A stretch of 64,000 nt of DNA from Neobacillus cucumis (lineage in GTDB: Bacteria > Bacillota > Bacilli > Bacillales > Cytobacillaceae). Below the pieces are notes generated by a model, which saw only the letters and a program-made list of their open reading frames with translations, was not told where the DNA came from and did not search any database. Below are positions 44,522 to 53,742 of this stretch, in pieces; within the stretch, counting starts at the first letter, position 1, and each line of letters starts with the position of its first letter. The translations under genes and the position numbers were made by a program. Where the stretch lies: positions 144,885 through 208,884 of the forward strand of contig NZ_JAFBEX010000012.1 of assembly GCF_016908975.1 (NCBI RefSeq), in the 5' to 3' direction.

Positions 44522-45534
44522 TATCTTACCCCTCCCACGATATAAGGAAAGTTTTGCTTCACACGGTTTTCTTCCGCGTACCCAATGATTTCACGAAGAT
44601 CTCCTAATGCATCTGTAGGACATGCTTCTACACATTTTAAGCATCCTTTACAATATTGATAATCAATACCCTTTAGGAACTTTTGTTTTCTTCCACGTTT
44701 ATCCTCGCCCTCTTCCCAGACAAAACAAAAATCAGGACAAACATTATCACAGGCCGCACAGTGAATACATTTGTCTTGTTTGTATTCAGGAAGAAAGCCT
44801 TGCCGTGATCCGCTCAAATCTTTTAGTATACTATTAGCTTGTGAAACCATTACTCCGCCGATTTCCTGCGTCATATAGCCAAGTTGTGGAAGAGGGCGTG
44901 TAAACGATTTCCCTTCAGCACCTGCAGGTACTTCATAAGTTTTAAATTGAACTTCATTATAACCGCGGTCAAACGTTCGGATATTCGGTTCAACTAAATG
45001 TGGATATTTTTTTGAAAAGGTTTTCCGAATTACATCTCTCATGGATTCTGGATTTAAGAAGTCACAAATACGATATAGAGCCCCAAGCATCGCAGTATTT
45101 ACTTTTGTTTTCTCTTCTAATGCAATCGTTAATGCATCGACAATCGCAAGTGTACCATATTCTAATTGTAAATCTTTTTTTACATCATCAAATTCTCTAG
45201 CTGTATTGACTAAGACAATTCCATCCGCGTCTAAGCCGCTGACAACATTCACTGTTTTATATAAGGCTTCATGGAAAACTCCAACAATATGTGGTTGTTC
45301 AATCGGACTATGATCTCTAATTTCAACTTCTGGGTCACAAAAACGAATAAAACTCTTCACAGGTGAACCTTTCTTTTCAGACCCATAGGATGAAAAGTTT
45401 GAGCCTCTTAAACCTAAACTTAAAACACCGGCCTCTGCTAACATTTTTCCTGCTAAGTTAGCTCCGAGACCGCCAATTGATTCTAATCGAATTTCAAAGA
45501 ATCCAAGTTGATTCTTTTTCGGTAAAATAGACAT
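44521..45534 (-). CDS. 2-oxoacid:ferredoxin oxidoreductase, fused gamma and delta subunits
   Basis: The 337-residue protein has the gamma domain (about 10-190, with SIGGLGANLAGKMLAEAG near 18-35) and a C-terminal ferredoxin-like delta domain with two 4Fe-4S motifs, CIHCAACDNVCPD near 254-266 and CKGCLKCVEACPT near 298-310. Together with the following alpha-beta gene it makes the complete enzyme. The ATG giving MSILPKKNQL has GGGAGGG at good distance. An FNR-type class II promoter lies just upstream, which fits an oxygen-sensitive enzyme. Confidence 0.92.
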   Translation of the reverse strand: MSILPKKNQLGFFEIRLESIGGLGANLAGKMLAEAGVLSLGLRGSNFSSYGSEKKGSPVKSFIRFCDPEVEIRDHSPIEQPHIVGVFHEALYKTVNVVSGLDADGIVLVNTAREFDDVKKDLQLEYGTLAIVDALTIALEEKTKVNTAMLGALYRICDFLNPESMRDVIRKTFSKKYPHLVEPNIRTFDRGYNEVQFKTYEVPAGAEGKSFTRPLPQLGYMTQEIGGVMVSQANSILKDLSGSRQGFLPEYKQDKCIHCAACDNVCPDFCFVWEEGEDKRGRKQKFLKGIDYQYCKGCLKCVEACPTDALGDLREIIGYAEENRVKQNFPYIVGGVR

Positions 45535-45593
45535 TGTGTCCCTCCCCATTTCGTACCATACGAAACAATCTATTAATTGATTTTCCCATCGTT

Positions 45594-45636
45594 ATTGTAG
45601 GACAATTTTGAAATTTAATCTGTGATAAAAGTCAAA
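45594..45636 (-). promoter_or_regulatory. FNR-type class II promoter of the oxidoreductase operon
   Basis: TGTGA-TAAAAG-TCAAA (45621-45636) matches the Fnr box TGTGA-N6-TCACA at nine of ten positions. Its centre lies exactly at -41.5 relative to a TACAAT -10 (45594-45599). The same geometry occurs before the hemerythrin gene. Seen in sequence; regulation inferred. Confidence 0.75.
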
Positions 45637-45879
45637 CATCCACAAAAAATTTTTATAACACATTATTTTTTTTAGAAAAATCATTATGATGTCAGACTTA
45701 AAAACGTTTGCTATTTTGTATAACAGATTTAAAATTGTGATACAACAGATTGGAGAATAAATAGATTAAGTATAGGTAAATCAGTTATACCAAGACTATT
45801 TTTTGGTTTGTCTAATATTGTTTTGGTCAAAAATAAGCTATAATTATTATTTGGTATCTTTGATAAAGGAGTAATATTA
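45637..45879. other. Divergent intergenic region
   Basis: This AT-rich gap upstream of both the oxidoreductase operon and the radical SAM gene holds an AGCAAACGTTTTTA word on the minus strand (near 45700), close to a cre core but with two mismatches. Confidence 0.4.
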
Positions 45880-47616
45880 ATGAAAGTAATTTGTTCTACC
45901 CTGAATGCTAAGTTTATTCATACGAATCTTGCCATTCGTTATTTAAAGGCATATGCTGCACCTGAATTTAATATCAAACTAAAAGAGTACACAATAAAGG
46001 ATCCGGTTCTAAATATTGTCTCAGACCTTTATCAAGCAAAACCTGATGTCATTGGTTTTAGTTGTTATATTTGGAACATAGAAGAAACTCTTAAGGTAGT
46101 AAATATGTTAAAAAAGGTAGATCCCTCCATTTTAATTGTCTTAGGTGGACCTGAGGTAACTTACGATACAGCGGAATGGATGGAAAATAATAAGGATGTC
46201 GATTTTATTGTCATTGGTGAAGGAGAACAGACTTTCAAACAGCTTCTCACTGAAATAGCCGCTTCAAAAGAGTACCGAAATGTTTATGGAATTGCTTATC
46301 GAAAAAATGAAGAAGTTAAAATGACACCACAAATGAATAAGCTCGACCTTAAAGAATTGCCTTCACCTTATCGTTTTCGAGAGGATATAGCTGATTTAGG
46401 CAAACGTATCACTTATATTGAGACAAGCAGAGGCTGTCCATTTAGCTGTCAGTTCTGCCTCTCGTCAATCGAGGTCGGCGTAAGATATTTTGACCGCGAA
46501 AAAATTAAAGCAGACATTCGTTATCTGATGGACCATGGGGCAAAAACGATTAAATTTGTGGATCGGACCTTTAATATAAGTAGAAGCTATGCTTTGGAAA
46601 TGTTCCGTTTCCTTATTGATGAACATTTGCCCGGAACGGTATTTCAATTTGAAATTACCGCAGATATCATGCGTCCTGAAGTCATTGAATTTTTAAACCA
46701 AGAAGCACCAAAAGGACTTTTCCGCTTTGAAATTGGTGTTCAGTCGACAAATGATGAAACCAATGAGCTGGTTAGACGAAAACAAAATTTTACGAAGCTT
46801 ACGAGAACAGTCACAATGGTTAAAGAGGGCGGCAAAATTGATCAGCATCTCGACTTGATTGCAGGGCTACCTGAAGAGGATTATGCCTCTTTCCGGAAAA
46901 CCTTTAATGATGTGTTTGAAATGCGACCTGAAGAATTACAATTAGGGTTCTTAAAAATGCTTCGAGGCACGGGGGTTCGCCTAAGAGCAGATGAACATCA
47001 ATATGTATATATGGATCATTCCCCATATGAAATCTTAAGCAATAATGTGTTATCATTTGACGATATTGTCCGAATCAAACAGGTAGAAGACGTATTAGAG
47101 AAATATTGGAATGACCACCGCATGGATTTTACAATTGAATTTCTAGTCAGTCATGTTTTTTCGTCTCCATTTGATTTTTTCCAAGAATTCGGTTCCTACT
47201 GGGATGAAAAAGGATGGGCACGGATTGGACACCAGCTTGAGGATTTATTCCGCCGTTTATACTCGTTCCTAGAAGAGCGCTCTGTTCATAATTTGGATGT
47301 AATCGAAGGGCTAATGAAATATGATTATTTAAGAAATCATAAATACAAACCAAGAAAGCCTTGGTGGAGTGCAGCTTTAGAAAAAGGGGATCGCTCAAAA
47401 ATTTATAAACAGATTCTTGATCATCCAGCAATGCTTGGGGATAATTTCAGCCGATTAGAACTTGATGAAAAGGAATTATTTAAGCATACAATGCTTGAGG
47501 GGTTAACCTTTGATTTACAGCATTATTTAATAACAGGAAACTTAAATAAAAATTCAGGGTACTTATTAGCCTACTTTGAACCAAGCAATGATCGAACACT
47601 CATCTTCCCTTTTTAG
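45880..47616 (+). CDS. B12-binding-domain radical SAM protein (DUF4080 type)
   Basis: The 578-residue protein has an N-terminal cobalamin-binding domain (about 1-130, with GFSCYIWNIEETL and VLGGPEVTYD), a radical SAM core with CxxxCxxC in SRGCPFSCQFCLSS near residues 182-195, and a long C-terminal DUF4080-type domain. Such enzymes use SAM and a 4Fe-4S cluster for difficult methylations or rearrangements; the substrate of this subgroup is unknown. AAAGGAG precedes the ATG. It is read divergently from the oxidoreductase genes and ends with a strong terminator. Confidence 0.9.
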   Translation: MKVICSTLNAKFIHTNLAIRYLKAYAAPEFNIKLKEYTIKDPVLNIVSDLYQAKPDVIGFSCYIWNIEETLKVVNMLKKVDPSILIVLGGPEVTYDTAEWMENNKDVDFIVIGEGEQTFKQLLTEIAASKEYRNVYGIAYRKNEEVKMTPQMNKLDLKELPSPYRFREDIADLGKRITYIETSRGCPFSCQFCLSSIEVGVRYFDREKIKADIRYLMDHGAKTIKFVDRTFNISRSYALEMFRFLIDEHLPGTVFQFEITADIMRPEVIEFLNQEAPKGLFRFEIGVQSTNDETNELVRRKQNFTKLTRTVTMVKEGGKIDQHLDLIAGLPEEDYASFRKTFNDVFEMRPEELQLGFLKMLRGTGVRLRADEHQYVYMDHSPYEILSNNVLSFDDIVRIKQVEDVLEKYWNDHRMDFTIEFLVSHVFSSPFDFFQEFGSYWDEKGWARIGHQLEDLFRRLYSFLEERSVHNLDVIEGLMKYDYLRNHKYKPRKPWWSAALEKGDRSKIYKQILDHPAMLGDNFSRLELDEKELFKHTMLEGLTFDLQHYLITGNLNKNSGYLLAYFEPSNDRTLIFPF

Positions 47617-47623
47617 AATAAAG

Positions 47624-47660
47624 GGTAAATAAGCCGGAACATTCCGGCTTATTTATTTTT
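47624..47660. terminator. Terminator of the radical SAM gene
   Basis: The stem AATAAGCCGGAA / TTCCGGCTTATT is followed by TATTTTT. The convergent small gene ends inside it. Confidence 0.93.
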
Positions 47661-47777
47661 CACATTTTTCTTCAAATGTTTTTTCGTTTCATAAAGCTTG
47701 ACCCCATTTACATCACCAATTTCGATACTAAACTCTTCCAATGATGTTGGAGTCGGGGTTTGAGGCACTTTCCCCAT
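47649..47777 (-). CDS. Small protein, 42 aa
   Basis: The frame begins with an ATG that overlaps the stop codon of the preceding small gene by one base (TAATG), so translation is probably coupled. The product reads MGKVPQTPTPTSLEEFSIEI at the start and ends in a Lys-rich tail (KKHLKKNVKNK). No family is recognised. Overlap and shared terminator support that both are real. Similar pairs of tiny genes are frequent near Bacillus spore genes. Confidence 0.65.
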   Translation of the reverse strand: MGKVPQTPTPTSLEEFSIEIGDVNGVKLYETKKHLKKNVKNK

Positions 47778-47938
47778 TAACTTCTACCTTTTTTGCCCTG
47801 TTTTGAATTACGATTTTGGAACCGAATTGCATTATTATTATCAGTAAACTCTGCAGAAAATTCATTATCTTGAACATTTTTATGAGGGGTTTTCGTATAT
47901 TTTTCCACTGCATTAAATTCTGCTTTACGTTTCGCCAT
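47777..47938 (-). CDS. Small basic protein, 53 aa
   Basis: This 53-codon minus-strand gene has GGAGG seven to eight bases before its ATG. The product (start MAKRKAEFNAVEKYTKTPHK) is very hydrophilic, rich in Asn and Lys, and looks like the minor spore proteins of Bacillus, although I cannot assign it to a named family. It is the first of a two-gene unit with the 42-aa gene. The gene across from it at 48072 is another spore-like protein, read divergently. Confidence 0.72.
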   Translation of the reverse strand: MAKRKAEFNAVEKYTKTPHKNVQDNEFSAEFTDNNNAIRFQNRNSKQGKKGRS

Positions 47939-48071
47939 AGAATATCCTCCCAAATGATATTGATCTTACACCCTTAGTTTGAGCAAAGAGTGTGGTATCA
48001 TTCCTTTCCTAATTTTTCATAAATAAATTTGTAGCGTAAACAGAAAATAAGAGAAAAAGGAGTGAACAATT

Positions 48072-48425
48072 TTGAAAAAATCTGATCCTAAACAGTCCCG
48101 AGAAAAGGTAACGATTGAAGATACTATGCCACATCAAATAAGTGCGCCTAGCTTTGAAGGCACGGGAATCAAAATGGAAGCCCCATTTACGAATAAATAT
48201 GGGGTAACGATTGGTGATAGTAAATATGCATCAGAAAACTCACCTTTGGAAAATTGGTCAAAAGATACAGATCCCTCCATTATGTCTGGGGATGAATGGG
48301 TTCATCCCACAAACGATATTGGCTGGAATACAGCTGAGAATCGAGATCTGCTTGAGAGCAAAAAAAAGCCGCAAGCCTATCCATTTATGCACCCGACCAA
48401 AGATGTCAGTATTGGCTCCGATTAA
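48072..48425 (+). CDS. DUF3905-like protein
   Basis: The 117-residue product is polar with the conserved part PLENWSKDTDPSIMSGDEWV, then HPTNDIGWNT near residues 56-86, which I recall from the DUF3905 family of Bacillus, whose role is not known. No membrane segment or signal is present. The start is TTG with AAAGGAG at good distance. It stands just before an alpha/beta-type small acid-soluble spore protein gene, so spore expression is possible. Family assignment is moderately sure. Confidence 0.75.
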   Translation: MKKSDPKQSREKVTIEDTMPHQISAPSFEGTGIKMEAPFTNKYGVTIGDSKYASENSPLENWSKDTDPSIMSGDEWVHPTNDIGWNTAENRDLLESKKKPQAYPFMHPTKDVSIGSD

Positions 48426-48597
48426 TGAAATTATCCATAACCGAAAAACATTACCACTCATGAAAATTTTATGGTAAATAGATACTATTACTACAGAGGA
48501 CAAAACATCCTCTATTCCCTTAAATTCAACTAAGGGTTTAACGAATATCAAAAAAAAAGAAAAGAATGGTTTTTCTTAAAACAAAGGAGTGTAATCA

Positions 48598-48801
48598 ATG
48601 GCGAATAGCAGTAATAAATTATTAGTTCCTGGAATTGAACAATACTTAGACCAGGTAAAATATGAAATTGCCCAAGAATTTGGGGTGCAATTAGGCTCTG
48701 ATACCGTTTCAAGAGCAAATGGATCTGTAGGCGGGGAGATTACTAAAAGATTAGTTCAACAAGCACAAGCACAAATGTCAGGTCAGTATAACAACCAATA
48801 A
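48598..48801 (+). CDS. Alpha/beta-type small acid-soluble spore protein
   Basis: The 67-residue protein coats spore DNA and protects it from UV and heat. The sequence shows the GPR cleavage site region ([12 protein letters not shown] near residues 22-33) and the second conserved motif [17 protein letters not shown] near 48-63. AAAGGAG lies at good distance before the ATG. Paralogues sspA-sspD are common, so I give no letter. It has its own hairpin terminator. Confidence 0.95.
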   Translation: MANSSNKLLVPGIEQYLDQVKYEIAQEFGVQLGSDTVSRANGSVGGEITKRLVQQAQAQMSGQYNNQ

Positions 48802-48816
48802 TTTAATAACAATGGA

Positions 48817-48842
48817 AAAAGTCCGGTTTATAGCCGGACTTC
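48817..48842 (+). terminator. Terminator of the SASP gene
   Basis: The stem AAGTCCGG-TTTATAG-CCGGACTT directly follows the stop. The T-tract is weak. Confidence 0.8.
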
Positions 48843-48858
48843 CGTCATTTGTACTTTT

Positions 48859-49905
48859 TTATTTGGTTTTCTTTGGCTGATTCACGGGTTTAACTGGTTT
48901 ACTTTTTGCATTTGTTTTAGTGTTCTTATTTTGGTTCTGTTGTTGCTTCGGTTTTGGATTCTGTGGTTGTTTCGGCTTTGGATTCGGTTCCTGTTCCGGC
49001 TTTACCTGCTGTTTGGACTTTTGTGTCATTGACGTTGGATTTTTCTGAGTTTGATTCTTTTCTTTTAGTTGTGCTGGTGGTACAACCTTAACAATTGGTG
49101 AAATCTGACTTGCAGTCTTTTTCTCGTTAACGGAATTAGTAATCACTGGTTTTTCATTCTTTTTCTTTTGCTGTCCAGGTGGTAGTGCCACACTTTTTGG
49201 TGAAATCGTAGTAGGTTTTTGATCTGCATTTTTCTTTGGTGGGGATGGGTTTATCCTTTGCTTATATTTCCCAGTGGAAATACCAAGGTTTCGTGCCTTT
49301 TTGCGTTCTTCCTTTGTTGCTTTTATAACCCTAAGATCTATTTCTTTTCTACTTGCGACAGCTTTAATTTCATTAATATCCATTTGAAGTTTCTTTTTAC
49401 TTTGCTCATCTTGCTCTTTTGTAGCAACAGTAGAAATTATAACGGGCTGCTTATTTTCGGTTGGATTAATCTTCGCTAAAATTTCCTGAGTTACTTTCGT
49501 TACATCTTCTTTCTTCCATTCACCGAGCTCTGAAATGGTCGCCTTACCCTCTCTATTTAATCCAGTTAATTCTACAACTTGCATATTCTTATTTACTCCA
49601 AGTTCAATACTGGAGTTCGAATCGATGGACATATAGGCATATGCCTTATTATCTTTGTATATCGGAATAAAAGAACCTAGTATGATAAACAAAGCCGCTA
49701 AAACGGCCCAAACCGGTCTAGCTACAAAAATATTTTTTAATAAAGATAATGATTTCCTTTTTTGAACATTTACGTGTGGTAAGAAGTTTATTTCCTGGCC
49801 AATGTTATAAATTTGATTTTGTTTTTTGGATCGTAAGAATTCGCCCTCGGGGGTTAAAAGCGTTAAGTAAGCATCGCCTATTTCCATAATAATTCCTTTT
49901 TTCAT
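48859..49905 (-). CDS. rsgI: Anti-sigma-I factor RsgI
   Basis: RsgI is a membrane protein that holds SigI. Residues 1-55 form the RsgI N-terminal anti-sigma domain (KKGIIMEIGDAYLTLLTPEG near the start), a single transmembrane helix lies near 64-86 (PVWAVLAALFIILGSFIPIY), and the extracellular part begins with the conserved AYAYMSIDSNSSIELGVN segment. The C-terminal third is a low-complexity tail of Lys, Pro, Gln and Asn without a carbohydrate-binding domain. It overlaps sigI by four bases. In B. subtilis this pair senses heat and cell-wall changes. Confidence 0.94.
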   Translation of the reverse strand: MKKGIIMEIGDAYLTLLTPEGEFLRSKKQNQIYNIGQEINFLPHVNVQKRKSLSLLKNIFVARPVWAVLAALFIILGSFIPIYKDNKAYAYMSIDSNSSIELGVNKNMQVVELTGLNREGKATISELGEWKKEDVTKVTQEILAKINPTENKQPVIISTVATKEQDEQSKKKLQMDINEIKAVASRKEIDLRVIKATKEERKKARNLGISTGKYKQRINPSPPKKNADQKPTTISPKSVALPPGQQKKKNEKPVITNSVNEKKTASQISPIVKVVPPAQLKEKNQTQKNPTSMTQKSKQQVKPEQEPNPKPKQPQNPKPKQQQNQNKNTKTNAKSKPVKPVNQPKKTK

Positions 49906-50648
49906 ACATCTAACACCCCCTTTATATAATCCTTCATGTAGACATAATCACTAGATAAAATAAGTGCAATTGCGATGATATATTTCCGATTACGTTCAAT
50001 CGTTTTGCGGCTGACATTAACCTTGGTTTCTAATTGTTTAATCGGCAGACGCCTTTTTTCTAGTAAAAATTCCTTTAATTCTTGATTTGCTACTAGTGTT
50101 TGGGCAGTTAGGATTGCACTTTTACGGGCATCTGCATGTTTGGGTGAATTTTCAACTAAGTCACTAAAACTTAAATCAAACGTGGTTAATATTTTTTGGA
50201 AATGAATGATTTCCTCTTTTCTTAATTGATCATCGTTCTTCTTATGATATTCATCAAGAGAAAGTTCATTTACAATAACGGTTCCCGGTGATTCTTCCTC
50301 TTGCTGGGGATTCGTAATATCGATACTAATGTGTTGATTTTTGGTTTGCTTACGTATATAGTCGATAACTCTTCGCTTAATAATTACTTCGGAAAAACTT
50401 AATAAAGAGCTTCCCCGTTCTGGTAAATATTTCTCAATCGCTTCATTAAATGCGATAAGTCCAATACTAAATTCATCATCGGATTCATATATATAACGTC
50501 TGCATACGGAAGAAACAGTTTTGGCTATAAAAGGCTTATACGAATCAATTAATTGATCAAGCAGCTCGCGATTACCTTGTTGAATTAAAAGAACGGTCTC
50601 TTCCAAAGTTCTTTTTTTCTTCTTGGTCAAAAACAATAAACTTAGCAT
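49902..50648 (-). CDS. sigI: RNA polymerase sigma factor SigI
   Basis: This 248-residue sigma factor of the SigI type has the sigma-2-like part (DEFSIGLIAFNEAIEKY, then SFSEVIIKRRVIDYIRK near residues 70-110) and a C-terminal helix-turn-helix (KQLETKVNVSRKTIERNRKYI near 205-225). The ATG giving MLSLLFLTKKKK is used because GAGGTGAG lies just upstream; a longer frame of 15 codons lacks one. rsgI follows with a four-base overlap. A likely autoregulatory promoter lies about 155 bases upstream. Confidence 0.94.
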   Translation of the reverse strand: MLSLLFLTKKKKRTLEETVLLIQQGNRELLDQLIDSYKPFIAKTVSSVCRRYIYESDDEFSIGLIAFNEAIEKYLPERGSSLLSFSEVIIKRRVIDYIRKQTKNQHISIDITNPQQEEESPGTVIVNELSLDEYHKKNDDQLRKEEIIHFQKILTTFDLSFSDLVENSPKHADARKSAILTAQTLVANQELKEFLLEKRRLPIKQLETKVNVSRKTIERNRKYIIAIALILSSDYVYMKDYIKGVLDV

Positions 50649-50802
50649 TTGCTCACCTCTATTCGACCCATTATACCATATATGTAGGTACATAAGACTT
50701 TATAGGGGAAAAGCCATTTTGAAAAAGATAACCCCAAGAATGGCTATCTTTTCTCGTTTATTGTTGTGTTTAAGTATGTTTTAAGTATTTTCATTACATA
50801 TG

Positions 50803-50831
50803 TACGTTTGCTATGGAACCGTTTTGGGGGT
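50803..50831 (-). promoter_or_regulatory. Candidate sigma-I promoter of sigI-rsgI
   Basis: ACCCCC (50826-50831) and CGTA (50803-50806) on the minus strand resemble the -35 and -10 motifs described for SigI-type promoters (ACCCC and CGWA). The spacing is 19 bases. This would give positive autoregulation; spacing details should be checked. Confidence 0.5.
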
Positions 50832-50867
50832 TGTAAAAATAAAAATTCACAAGATGAAATAATCATA

Positions 50868-50904
50868 ATAAAAAGCTTTAAACACCTGTGATTTAAAGCT
50901 TTTA
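50868..50904 (-). terminator. Terminator of the 50902 membrane protein gene
   Basis: A twelve-base-pair stem (AAAAGCTTTAAA and its complement) overlaps the stop codon. Confidence 0.8.
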
Positions 50905-51381
50905 ATTTGGCATTTTTAGTTTTGCGTCTCGTAACATTAAAAGTTTTTTTATGATTCCACCCACAAGCAGACCGGGAATCAAGAAGAGCATGGGTAGAAA
51001 AATGGGTCCCGGATGTATGTTCAATATAGTCACCTTTGGCGATACCATTAAACCCACCGTTACAAAGTAGGCTCCGAAAACAAATGGTAAATAGGAATAC
51101 TTTTCATCTGCTGGCATCGCAAATCGATAGGCATCCCACATCGAAAACATGTACATACATGGATAAAACATTAACCACTGATAATTAATAACCATTTCTG
51201 CCTGTTGAATTTCACCCAAGAAGCTGTGCATAATCGCCCGGTTAAAATGACTATTTACATTCATAATAAACTCTAAAACAACAAACATTACTCCTTTAAT
51301 ATACTGACCTGTTATTAATTGTGAAAAACCAGGAAAAGCAATATTCCACAAAACAGCTTCCAATTTGCTCATTTTTTTCAT
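50902..51381 (-). CDS. Membrane protein of unknown function
   Basis: This 159-residue protein has about four hydrophobic segments (near 12-40, 70-85, 98-115 and 126-148). The start region WNIAFPGFSQLITGQYIKG resembles the small-membrane-protein pattern in which a Pro-Gly-x-Gly/Gln turn links two helices, as in TM2-type proteins, but the match is loose. The ribosome binding site is weak. It lies between sigI and prfC with its own terminator. No function can be given. Confidence 0.75.
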   Translation of the reverse strand: MKKMSKLEAVLWNIAFPGFSQLITGQYIKGVMFVVLEFIMNVNSHFNRAIMHSFLGEIQQAEMVINYQWLMFYPCMYMFSMWDAYRFAMPADEKYSYLPFVFGAYFVTVGLMVSPKVTILNIHPGPIFLPMLFLIPGLLVGGIIKKLLMLRDAKLKMPN

Positions 51382-51482
51382 TCATCTATCCCGCTTCATT
51401 ATGGCATTTAAGTGAGGAAAACTCTCCACTCGCTTATATTTCCCCACTAACTCACCATCCATGTAATTATCCAGATTAAGTT

Positions 51483-51518
51483 AAAAAAAAACAGCGGAAC
51501 AATTTCCGCTGTTTTTTA
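51483..51518 (-). terminator. Terminator of prfC
   Basis: The stem AAAACAGCGGAA-CAAT-TTCCGCTGTTTT lies directly after prfC, with T-runs on both strands. Confidence 0.92.
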
Positions 51519-51524
51519 ATATGC

Positions 51525-53105
51525 CTATTCATGCTGGTCCATCGGGTTATAAAGTTTAATGTCAGGATTTTTTTCTTGGAACCATCTTAAAGCAAAATCA
51601 TTTTCAAATAAGAAGACATAATGATCATATCGATCCTTAACCAGTAAGCTTCTCGAACTGGATAAATTTTCGTCTATTGTGTCATTTTCAACCCATCTTG
51701 CGATTTTTGAGCCCATGCGCTCCATTAATACCTCAGCATTATACTCATTTCTCATCCGGTGCTCAAATACTTCAAATTGAAGCTGACCGACCGCACCTAA
51801 TAAATACTCTTCCATTCTAACTGTTTTAAAGAGCTGGATGGCTCCTTCCTGGACAAGCTGTTGAATTCCTTTGTAAAAGGATTTTTGCTTCATGACGTTT
51901 TTAGCCGATACTCTCACATATAATTCTGGAGTAAACTGCGGCAAACGCTCATATTGGAAGTTATCCTTGCCTGTTGTAAGTGTGTCGCCAATTTGATATG
52001 TTCCCGTATCGTATAATCCAATAATATCACCGCTGACAGCTTCATCGACCGTATTACGTTCTTCAGCCATAAAAGAAGTAGACTGGGATAGCTTTAATTG
52101 CTTTCCTAAACGTGGGATATTAACCGTCATACCTCGCTCAAACTTACCTGAACATACACGCACAAAGGCAATTCGGTCGCGGTGGGCTGGATTCATATTT
52201 GCTTGAATCTTAAACACGAACCCTGAAAATTGTTCCGATAATGGATCCACTTCACCAATTGATGAGTTACGTGCTTTTGGCGGCGGTGCAAATTGCAGGT
52301 AGGACTCAAGGAAAGTCTGTACACCAAAGTTTGTTAAAGCACTGCCAAAAAATACAGGTATTAATGCGCCCGCAGCTATTTTTTCAGATGAAAACTCATT
52401 TCCAGCTTCATTAAGCAGTAAAATTTCATCTATTGTTTGATCATAAAGACCTGTTGTTTTTAAAGGATGGTCTCCTTCAATTTCACCATTATCATTTAAA
52501 GGAATAAATCGTTCTTCATCATTTACACGGAACTGTTCCACCCGTTTATGAAAACGGTCATAAATGCCTAGAAACTCTTTTCCCATTCCAATAGGCCAAT
52601 TCATTGGATAGGATTCGATACCTAGAACCTCTTCTAATTCAGCAAGAAGTTCTAGTGGTGTTTTACCTTGGCGATCCAGCTTATTTATAAAAGTAAATAT
52701 TGGAATTCCACGCATACGACAAACCTTAAAAAGCTTTAAGGTCTGTTCCTCAATCCCCTTCGCTGAGTCAATAATCATGACGGCACTGTCAACAGCCATT
52801 AGTGTTCGATAAGTATCTTCACTAAAATCCTGGTGTCCAGGGGTATCAAGAATATTGACCCGAAACCCATCATAATCAAATTGCATCACACTGGAGGTAA
52901 CAGAAATACCACGTTGCTTTTCGATTTCCATCCAGTCACTTGTGGCAAACTTTCCTGTTTTTTTTGCTTTTACCGTACCAGCATCTCTTATAGCTCCACC
53001 AAATAATAATAATTTTTCTGTTAATGTTGTCTTACCAGCATCAGGGTGGGAAATAATCGCAAATGTCCGGCGTGACAATACTTCTTCTTTAAAATTGTTA
53101 CCCAT
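51525..53105 (-). CDS. prfC: Peptide chain release factor 3
   Basis: RF3 is a GTPase that releases RF1/RF2 from the ribosome after termination. The 526-residue protein shows G1 [14 protein letters not shown] near residues 19-32, the switch [14 protein letters not shown] near 92-103 and NKLDRQG near 146, followed by domains II and III with [14 protein letters not shown] near 440. The length is typical. AAAGAGAGG lies before the ATG. prfC is present only in part of the Bacillaceae; B. subtilis lacks it, so this gene is an addition to the syntenic block. Confidence 0.95.
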   Translation of the reverse strand: MGNNFKEEVLSRRTFAIISHPDAGKTTLTEKLLLFGGAIRDAGTVKAKKTGKFATSDWMEIEKQRGISVTSSVMQFDYDGFRVNILDTPGHQDFSEDTYRTLMAVDSAVMIIDSAKGIEEQTLKLFKVCRMRGIPIFTFINKLDRQGKTPLELLAELEEVLGIESYPMNWPIGMGKEFLGIYDRFHKRVEQFRVNDEERFIPLNDNGEIEGDHPLKTTGLYDQTIDEILLLNEAGNEFSSEKIAAGALIPVFFGSALTNFGVQTFLESYLQFAPPPKARNSSIGEVDPLSEQFSGFVFKIQANMNPAHRDRIAFVRVCSGKFERGMTVNIPRLGKQLKLSQSTSFMAEERNTVDEAVSGDIIGLYDTGTYQIGDTLTTGKDNFQYERLPQFTPELYVRVSAKNVMKQKSFYKGIQQLVQEGAIQLFKTVRMEEYLLGAVGQLQFEVFEHRMRNEYNAEVLMERMGSKIARWVENDTIDENLSSSRSLLVKDRYDHYVFLFENDFALRWFQEKNPDIKLYNPMDQHE

Positions 53106-53346
53106 CTTGTATTCCTCTCTTTAACCAAAAAAGTCAAACTTCTTTAAATAAAATTCATTCCCTTTTATCAAGGTAATAAATCGATTTGTAATCGTGTAGC
53201 GATAAATTTTTATCCATAACTTCAATCATATCTTGCAATCAGCAACTTTGCAATACATTGATGGTTGTTAACTCATGATTTTTCTTTAAACATGGATGGT
53301 AAAAGAATATAATAGACCTAATAAAATTTATCCTATGGGAGGAACT

Positions 53347-53607
53347 ATGCATAATAAGCCAGTCGACCAACAAACCTTAAACTTATTACATAAAGCTTTC
53401 GAAATTGTTCTTGCACAAAATAATATTTCCTATAATAAAATTGGAATTGCTGAAGAAGGCGAGCAACTCTTATTTTTGTATGAAGCAAAAGATGAAAAGG
53501 TGCACATTTTTAAATGGAGTAAGGCATCATCCATTGGAATGAGCATTGGCACATTAGCACAAAGTGTCCTTACACCCATTATTCCACAGCTTCGATTATT
53601 ATCATAA
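53347..53607 (+). CDS. Hypothetical protein, 86 aa
   Basis: The ATG giving MHNKPVDQQTLNLLHKAF lies about five bases after GGGAGG; the longer frame lacks a ribosome binding site. The product has an N-terminal helix, a beta segment (EEGEQLLFLYEAKDEKVHIF) and a hydrophobic C-terminus rich in Ser and Leu (GMSIGTLAQSVLTPIIP). No family is recognised. It precedes the FtsH-like gene but has a strong terminator between, so it is a separate unit. Confidence 0.65.
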   Translation: MHNKPVDQQTLNLLHKAFEIVLAQNNISYNKIGIAEEGEQLLFLYEAKDEKVHIFKWSKASSIGMSIGTLAQSVLTPIIPQLRLLS

Positions 53608-53611
53608 ATTC

Positions 53612-53649
53612 TTAAACACACTTCCTATATTGGGATAGTGTGTTTTTTA
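53612..53649 (+). terminator. Terminator of the 53347 gene
   Basis: The stem AACACACT / AGTGTGTT is followed by TTTT. The loop is 14 bases. Confidence 0.85.
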
Positions 53650-53742
53650 ATCCAGTCTTTCTTCCACTGATTCCCATATCCATTTTTCTGGAAATGGCTT
53701 TATAATGAAATATATAACTCTGCTAGAAGGAGATGAAGTGAA

